From Angelakisella sp. (GTDB lineage Bacteria > Bacillota > Clostridia > Oscillospirales > Ruminococcaceae), in the NCBI GenBank assembly GCA_020024555.1, contig JAHHTQ010000046.1:1-9934 (forward strand): a stretch of 9,934 bases of DNA. Reading direction: 5' to 3'. Under the pieces are notes generated by a model. The model had not been told where the DNA came from and made no database searches. It saw only the letters and a program-made list of their open reading frames with translations. Each line of letters opens with the position of its first letter. Positions within the stretch are counted from its first letter, which is position 1. This document shows positions 5,525-9,934 of this stretch, piece after piece. The position numbers and the translations under genes were made by a program.

Positions 5525-5551
5525 TATATTATGCTTTACTTTATTATACGT
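5525..5551 (-). promoter_or_regulatory. Mother-cell sigma (SigE/SigK-type) promoter of the spoVM mini-operon
   Basis: On the minus strand, the -10 region CATAATATA (5533-5525) fits the CATAnnnTA pattern of mother-cell sigma factors. AC lies exactly 16 nt upstream (5551-5550), the SigK-like -35 pattern. SigE uses a very similar -10 box, and in Bacillus spoVM is a SigE gene, so the choice between the two is open. The predicted transcript starts near 5517, leaving a leader of about 17 nt with the AGGAG inside it. Confidence 0.5.
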
Positions 5552-6103
5552 ACGTAATCATTTTTTCGTTACTTAAAATTTCATAACAATATATATAAAA
5601 TATGGTTGTAAGTTTTTTAGTAAAAATGTTGTAAAATTTAATCTTATTTACACATAAAATTAAGCTTGATTATGTTGTTTTTTGTAAAATAATATAATAT
5701 TTTAAACAATTATATATTAACAAAAATATGTTAGCAGTATATTTCCTGTTGAAAACTTTGTTTAATAAGTTAATACTATATATTTTACACCATAAAATAC
5801 GACTTATTTTTTAACATTGATATCAACACAAACCAACATCTGTTTAAAAGTCTGTTGATATTGTTTATAAAAAAATCTATTTTTAAATAAAATCAACCTC
5901 AGCAATATATAAAAAACCATATAAACCACAAATATAATATAAAAAGAACACTTTTAACACACATTTTCTGTTTTTGTTTAAAAATATAAGAGCAATCGAC
6001 TTTTTATGTTTTTACAAAAAAACTTTTTTAACGCTATTATTTTTTATAATTTTTATCTTGTGACAGTAACAAATAAACAAAAACTATAAATAACAATTAT
6101 AAC
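5552..6103. other. Gene-free, extremely A+T-rich spacer
   Basis: No frame on either strand here has a start codon with a ribosome binding site and coding-like composition, and no tRNA arms or clustered DnaA boxes were found. The only clear structure is an inverted repeat, ATATCAACA (5820-5828) and TGTTGATAT (5853-5861), around a 24-nt loop, next to the palindrome TTGATATCAA. It separates the minus-strand spoVM mini-operon from the plus-strand recX operon, so it mainly holds divergent upstream regions. Confidence 0.6.
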
Positions 6104-6133
6104 TTGATATTAAAATGGTTTTTGTGTTATTAT
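6104..6133 (+). promoter_or_regulatory. Promoter of the recX operon
   Basis: TTGATA (6104-6109) and TATTAT (6128-6133) are separated by 18 nt, five of six bases matching the consensus in the -10 box. Predicted start near 6140 gives a leader of about 40 nt before recX. No LexA/DinR-type operator (CGAACN4GTTCG-like) is seen, so DNA-damage control is not evident here. Confidence 0.5.
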
Positions 6134-6181
6134 ATTGTAGATAACGTAACTAAAATATAATATTTTTAGGAGATAATTTTT

Positions 6182-6790
6182 TTGAAAATAACAGATATAC
6201 AAAAGACAAAAAAGGGCAGATATTCTATCTTTGCAGATGATGAATTTCTTTTTTCCATACACAAAGATACTTATTTGACAACAGATATTTCCGTAAACAA
6301 AGAAATGAGTGTCGAAGAACTTGAAGAATTGCGTACAACCGATGAATTTTATTCTTGCAAGCAAACCGCGTTGAATATACTTTCGGCTGCCGCAAAAAGC
6401 GCAGGCATACTTCGTGACAAACTCTTGCAATTTTACAGTGAAGACGCTGTTGAAAGTACCATTGAAAGAATGACAGAGCTTAATTTACTTGATGACTACG
6501 ACTATGCGCGCCGACTTACGCTCGACTACATAAACTTGCGTGGATACAGTAAACAACGCATAAAGGCAGAACTCTACAAAAAGAAAATCGGCAGAGACAT
6601 CATAGAAGATGTTTTGACAGAATGTGAAGAAGTAGATGAGACCGCTCCTATTATTGCGCTTATACAAAAAAAATACATTAATAAAATACAGACACGTGAA
6701 GATTTGCACAAGACTGTTCTTGCATTGCAACGACGTGGCTTTTTATATGAAGACATTAAAACCGCATTAAAAATAATCGAGGAGATGTGA
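6182..6790 (+). CDS. recX: Regulatory protein RecX
   Basis: This 202-aa cytoplasmic protein modulates RecA filament growth. It is built of tandem three-helix bundles, as in the RecX family: an N-terminal extension with a short beta-type stretch (1-50), then repeats visible at about 55-100 (A..IL..), 100-150 (LNLLDDYDYARRL...RGYSKQRIKAEL, the most conserved RecX block) and 155-202 (a final repeat with RRGFLYEDIK). Length fits the family (150-270 aa in Firmicutes). The start is TTG at 6182, chosen because AGGAG (6168-6172) lies 9 nt upstream and no ATG exists nearby in frame. It leads a plus-strand operon and overlaps the next gene by 4 nt. recA is not in the window; in many Firmicutes it lies a little past pgsA. 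Confidence 0.88.
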   Translation: MKITDIQKTKKGRYSIFADDEFLFSIHKDTYLTTDISVNKEMSVEELEELRTTDEFYSCKQTALNILSAAAKSAGILRDKLLQFYSEDAVESTIERMTELNLLDDYDYARRLTLDYINLRGYSKQRIKAELYKKKIGRDIIEDVLTECEEVDETAPIIALIQKKYINKIQTREDLHKTVLALQRRGFLYEDIKTALKIIEEM

Positions 6791-7620
6791 TTGACATAAA
6801 AAATTTTTACAGAGAAATCACTCTTAATAACAATAAAAGTTACAGAGGTATTCGTTTTCTTAAAAAAACCGTAATTGCAATAGGAATATTGTGTTTAATA
6901 TTCTCAGTACTGCCACTCGCTCTGTATAATGTTTTTAACCAAGGGAGCATCGCTCTGTTAATAATTTCTGCTCTGTTTTTTATTTACGCTATATTTTTGT
7001 CCCCAAAAAATCTAAAATACAGCGCATGGATAAATAATAGATTCGGTGTCCGTATGCTCAGAATATTATCGGTATTTATGGGCGTTTGCGTTGCTGTTGA
7101 AATTATGTTTACAGGCTTTATGATATATAAATCCATAAAAAAACCACCGCAAAACAGTGACGCAACAGCTATTGTTATGGGGTGCGCAACATTTAACGGT
7201 AAACCGTCAAATATGCTTTACTATCGCCTAAATGCCACCAAAAAATATTTGGATAAAAATCCCTATGCAAAAGTTATTGTCAGTGGCGGAATAACAAAAA
7301 ACGATACCGTTACGCAGGCAGAAGTTATGGAGCAGTGGCTACTGAATAACGGTATACATAAATCAAGAATTTTTATCGAGCCATACGCAACCGATACAGA
7401 TACAAATATAAAGTTATCAAAAGAAATTATCGAAAAAGAAAAATTAAGCTATGATGCAGTAATCGTTACAGATAGCTTTCATCAGGCACGCAGTGTTATC
7501 TATGCCGAAAAATACGGCTTAAATCCGTCTTCTGTTTCCTCATTTACGCCACCGCTTATGTATCCGATATATTTTATCAGGGAGCAAATGGGGATAATAG
7601 AAGCCTATCTGTTTTCATAA
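6787..7620 (+). CDS. Membrane-anchored YdcF/DUF218-family protein
   Basis: This 277-aa protein has three predicted membrane helices (about 28-48, 55-72 and 91-114), then a DUF218/YdcF domain (about 125-270). The domain shows its usual landmarks: IVMGC near 129-133, IVSGG (164-168), an acidic-Tyr-Thr-Asn stretch replacing the usual ExxSxxTxEN (188-197), and VTDSFHQAR (227-235). The architecture resembles SanA/ElyC-type proteins, which act at the cell envelope, but the biochemical role of this family is unsettled. The start is a GTG whose bases overlap the recX stop (6787-6790), so translation is probably coupled. The GAGGAG (6779-6784) is only 2 nt from this GTG, closer than normal, which favours coupling over free initiation. 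It is followed after 62 bp by rimO. Confidence 0.75.
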   Translation: MIDIKNFYREITLNNNKSYRGIRFLKKTVIAIGILCLIFSVLPLALYNVFNQGSIALLIISALFFIYAIFLSPKNLKYSAWINNRFGVRMLRILSVFMGVCVAVEIMFTGFMIYKSIKKPPQNSDATAIVMGCATFNGKPSNMLYYRLNATKKYLDKNPYAKVIVSGGITKNDTVTQAEVMEQWLLNNGIHKSRIFIEPYATDTDTNIKLSKEIIEKEKLSYDAVIVTDSFHQARSVIYAEKYGLNPSSVSSFTPPLMYPIYFIREQMGIIEAYLFS

Positions 7621-7682
7621 TAAATATTTTTTAAGCAAAAAAACACATCTACACTATTAAAATAATAAGGAGAAAAATATAT

Positions 7683-9008
7683 ATGAACAAAATAAAAATA
7701 GGAATGGTTAGTCTGGGCTGTTCAAAAAACCAATATGACGCAGAAATGATGCTATATGTTATACGCAAAAACGGTTGGGAAATTGTAAGTGATCCCGAAG
7801 AAGGCGATGCGGTAATAATAAATACCTGTGGATTTATCGAGAGCGCAAAGCAAGAAGCTATCGATACAATACTTGAATTTTGCGAACTTAAAAAAGAAGG
7901 ACAGGTAAAAGCCGTTATAGTTACAGGTTGCCTTGCGGAAAGATATCAAGATGAGCTATATCAACAAATTCCTGAAATAGATGTTGTTTTGGGTATTGGC
8001 AGTAACAATACAATAATTGAAAATATTGAAAAAGCCCTTGAAGGAAAAAAAATACAGAGCTATGGCGAAAAAACTTCACTATGTCTTGAGGGTGACAGAA
8101 TCCTTATAGGCGCATCTCATTTTGCCTATGTAAAAATTTCCGAAGGTTGCGACAACAAATGCGCCTACTGCGCTATACCTATGATTCGCGGAGGATTTCG
8201 CTCACGTAAAATAGAAAATATTGTGGAGGAAGTTAAAACTCTTGCAAGCCGTGGTGTAAAAGAAGTAAATATTGTTGCGCAAGACACAAGCAAATACGGC
8301 TTTGATTTGTACGGAAAATATATGTTACCTGAACTTCTGAAAGAAGTATGTAAGGTTAAGGGTATCGTATGGGTCAGGGTACTGTATTGCTACCCTGACA
8401 AAATTACCGATGAACTTCTTGAAGTAATGGCAAACGAAGAAAAGATAGTTAAATATCTTGATATTCCAATACAACACTGCAACGGTAAAGTTTTGAGAGA
8501 AATGAACCGTCCCGGAAACAAAGAAACTCTGCTTAACCTTGTTCACAGAATAAGAGAAAAACTTCCTGACGTAATTTTAAGAACTACCCTTATCGCAGGA
8601 TTTCCCGGAGAAACAGACGAAGAATTTGAAGAACTTTGTGAGTTTGTAAAAGAAAGCAAATTTGAGCGTTTGGGCTGCTTTGCATACAGTCAGGAAGAAA
8701 ATACCGTCGCAGGAGAAAGAACAGACCAAATAGACGAAGAAATACGCCAAAAACGCGCAGAATTAATAATGGAAGTTCAAAGTGAAATTGCCTTTAAAAC
8801 AGCAGAAAACCAAATAGGCAAAGAACTGCTTGTTATGGTAGAAGATAAAGGCAGCGAAGGCTACTGTGGCAGAAGCTATATGGACGCGCCTGATATTGAC
8901 ACCCGCGTATATTTTAAATCAAACAATATTTACAGAGCAGGCGACTTTGTTAAAGTTAAAATTACAGAAACCTTTGAATATGACCTTATTGGTACAGTTG
9001 TAGAATAA
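7683..9008 (+). CDS. rimO: Ribosomal protein S12 methylthiotransferase RimO
   Basis: This 441-aa radical-SAM enzyme adds a methylthio group to the beta-carbon of an aspartate of ribosomal protein S12. The N-terminal domain carries the three cysteines of the second iron-sulfur cluster: C13 (SLGCSKN), C49 (NTCGF) and C83 (TGCLA). The radical-SAM CxxxCxxC is at C156, C160 and C163 (GCDNKCAYC), followed by the RGGFRSR stretch typical of this family. A C-terminal TRAM domain (about 375-440) would bind the substrate. The SLGCSKN-x-D-x-E opening and overall length separate RimO from the tRNA enzymes MiaB and MtaB, which begin differently. The ATG at 7683 is preceded by AAGGAG (7668-7673). It is followed 28 bp later by pgsA, a common Firmicute arrangement. 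Confidence 0.93.
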   Translation: MNKIKIGMVSLGCSKNQYDAEMMLYVIRKNGWEIVSDPEEGDAVIINTCGFIESAKQEAIDTILEFCELKKEGQVKAVIVTGCLAERYQDELYQQIPEIDVVLGIGSNNTIIENIEKALEGKKIQSYGEKTSLCLEGDRILIGASHFAYVKISEGCDNKCAYCAIPMIRGGFRSRKIENIVEEVKTLASRGVKEVNIVAQDTSKYGFDLYGKYMLPELLKEVCKVKGIVWVRVLYCYPDKITDELLEVMANEEKIVKYLDIPIQHCNGKVLREMNRPGNKETLLNLVHRIREKLPDVILRTTLIAGFPGETDEEFEELCEFVKESKFERLGCFAYSQEENTVAGERTDQIDEEIRQKRAELIMEVQSEIAFKTAENQIGKELLVMVEDKGSEGYCGRSYMDAPDIDTRVYFKSNNIYRAGDFVKVKITETFEYDLIGTVVE

Positions 9009-9036
9009 AAAGTATTTTTAAAGGAGACAACAAATA

Positions 9037-9636
9037 ATGAAAAAAATGAATTTACCCAATCAACTTACTATTTTAAGAACTGCTATGGTTCCTATATTTC
9101 TTTTATTTATGTTTTTGCCGATAAAGCATAATTATCTATATGCCTTTATTGTATTTGCCCTTGCATCTGTTACCGATGCGCTTGACGGTATGATTGCGCG
9201 CAAATATAACTTAATAACAAACTTTGGCAAATTTATGGATCCACTCGCAGATAAAATACTTACTATAAGCGCTTTCATCGCTCTTATACCGGTTGCTGTC
9301 GAATTAAATGTAAGTACTCTTTTTGTTATTGCTGTTGTCATCATTATTTCCCGTGAACTTGCAGTTACAGGCTTTCGTATACTTGCAGCCGATAACAAAA
9401 TCGTTATAGCCGCTGATATTTGGGGCAAAATAAAGACAGTTTTGCAAATGGTATGGATATGCTATACACTGCTTTTCTTGTGGGTAACCGAAGAATTTTC
9501 GGCGCTTAATGACTCTTTAATGAGAGTTCTTACAGCTATTTTTTATTATGGTATAATCCTGCTTGCTGTTGTAACATTTATTTCAGGCGCAAGATATATC
9601 TTAAATAACAGAAAAGTATTGACAGAATCTAAATAA
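9037..9636 (+). CDS. pgsA: CDP-diacylglycerol-glycerol-3-phosphate 3-phosphatidyltransferase
   Basis: This 199-aa integral membrane enzyme makes phosphatidylglycerol phosphate, the committed step to phosphatidylglycerol. The CDP-alcohol phosphatidyltransferase signature is complete: D47, D50, G51, A54, R55, G64, D68 and D72 follow the D-x2-D-G-x2-A-R-x8-G-x3-D-x3-D pattern. About five hydrophobic helices span the rest, and the LPNQLT-I-LR start is typical of PgsA. The ATG at 9037 follows AAAGGAG at normal distance. It ends the recX-ydcF-rimO-pgsA operon here. The cinA and recA genes that often follow in Firmicutes are not directly adjacent. Confidence 0.93.
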   Translation: MKKMNLPNQLTILRTAMVPIFLLFMFLPIKHNYLYAFIVFALASVTDALDGMIARKYNLITNFGKFMDPLADKILTISAFIALIPVAVELNVSTLFVIAVVIIISRELAVTGFRILAADNKIVIAADIWGKIKTVLQMVWICYTLLFLWVTEEFSALNDSLMRVLTAIFYYGIILLAVVTFISGARYILNNRKVLTESK

Positions 9637-9763
9637 ATACGTTTAAGCAATATGTTTGAATTTGATGTATTATTTATAAAAAATACATTAAAGAAAGTTT
9701 TGCCTGTTATATTATACGTATTTTTATGTGTATTTTTCCGTCAATATAGCTTTTGACAGTCTA

Positions 9764-9798
9764 ACAGGACTAAATCTAATGATAAGATTCAGTCCTGT
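9764..9798 (+). terminator. Stable hairpin downstream of pgsA, possible transcript end
   Basis: The arms ACAGGACT / AGTCCTGT (8 bp), then one mismatch, then AATCT / AGATT (5 bp), close a 7-nt loop. No T tract follows, so it is not a standard intrinsic terminator. It could instead be a processing site or protect an mRNA end. It abuts the start of repeat copy 2. A weaker A/T hairpin (9665-9688) also lies between pgsA and this site. Confidence 0.4.
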
Positions 9799-9934
9799 CA
9801 ACGTATAAAAAAGGTATAGTCATTCCTCATAACGACGAAGTCTATAAAAGTTTTACTCAATTTTTTTCAAAAAATTGCGGTTCTTAGGCAGAGCCTAAGA
9901 CGTTTTCCGCAGAAAACGGAACGCTTTTGCCGTG
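9797..9934 (+). mobile_element. MITE-like repeat element, copy 2 (cut by the window end)
   Basis: It matches the reverse complement of 2769-2902 over its whole visible length, starting near TCAACGT and ending at the window edge in TTTTGCCGTG. Differences are scattered substitutions plus one structural change after the central palindrome. The 3' arm is shortened to 8 bp (GCCTAAGA), and a separate 7-bp hairpin CGTTTTC / GAAAACG (9901-9918) follows. If the element is as long as copy 1, about 40 bp remain beyond the window. It stands downstream of pgsA in the same orientation that copy 1 has relative to deaD. Confidence 0.65.

Noticed and set aside
5820..5861. Inverted repeat around TTGATATCAA as a terminator or replication origin
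   Set aside because: The loop is long, the T run after it is broken, and there are no clustered DnaA boxes or origin-linked genes nearby.

Overview
The window reads as chromosomal DNA of a low-GC, endospore-forming Firmicute of the class Clostridia, probably an uncultured gut-type lineage. Four things point there: A+T-rich DNA with extremely A+T-rich spacers, strong AGGAG-type ribosome binding sites, a recognisable spoVM gene (found only in endospore formers), and a Firmicute-style recX / rimO / pgsA cluster. No phage, plasmid, rRNA, tRNA or CRISPR sequence was seen.

Layout from left to right. Positions 1-284 are a T-tract-rich leader with a sigma-A-type promoter. Positions 285-1690 hold two plus-strand genes, a TrmN6/YabB-like tRNA adenine methyltransferase and an HD-domain hydrolase, followed by a perfect 13-bp-stem terminator. 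That hairpin also ends a candidate minus-strand small RNA (about 1711-1812) with an exposed anti-Shine-Dalgarno motif. Positions 1956-4676 hold two minus-strand genes: a TtcA-like tRNA 2-thiocytidine synthetase and, upstream of it, a DEAD-box RNA helicase of the CsdA/DeaD type. Between them sits a repeat element with a palindromic core, bracketed by an exact 19-bp direct repeat.

Positions 4677-6181 look empty at first sight but hold several minus-strand items: a long deaD leader with its own promoter, a candidate 100-nt small RNA with promoter and terminator, and a two-gene mini-operon. The mini-operon encodes a 53-aa two-helix membrane protein and the 27-aa SpoVM. It has a mother-cell sigma-type promoter in front and a terminator directly after spoVM. 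About 550 bp further right hold no convincing gene.

Positions 6182-9636 form a plus-strand operon: recX, a membrane-anchored YdcF/DUF218 protein, rimO and pgsA. The window ends inside a second copy of the repeat element, lying downstream of pgsA.

Many of the genes act on RNA or translation: tRNA modification (TrmN6, TtcA), ribosomal protein S12 methylthiolation (RimO) and RNA remodelling (DeaD). RecX and PgsA represent recombination control and phospholipid synthesis. The most notable non-standard items are the MITE-like repeat pair, the two small-RNA candidates and the spoVM mini-operon.
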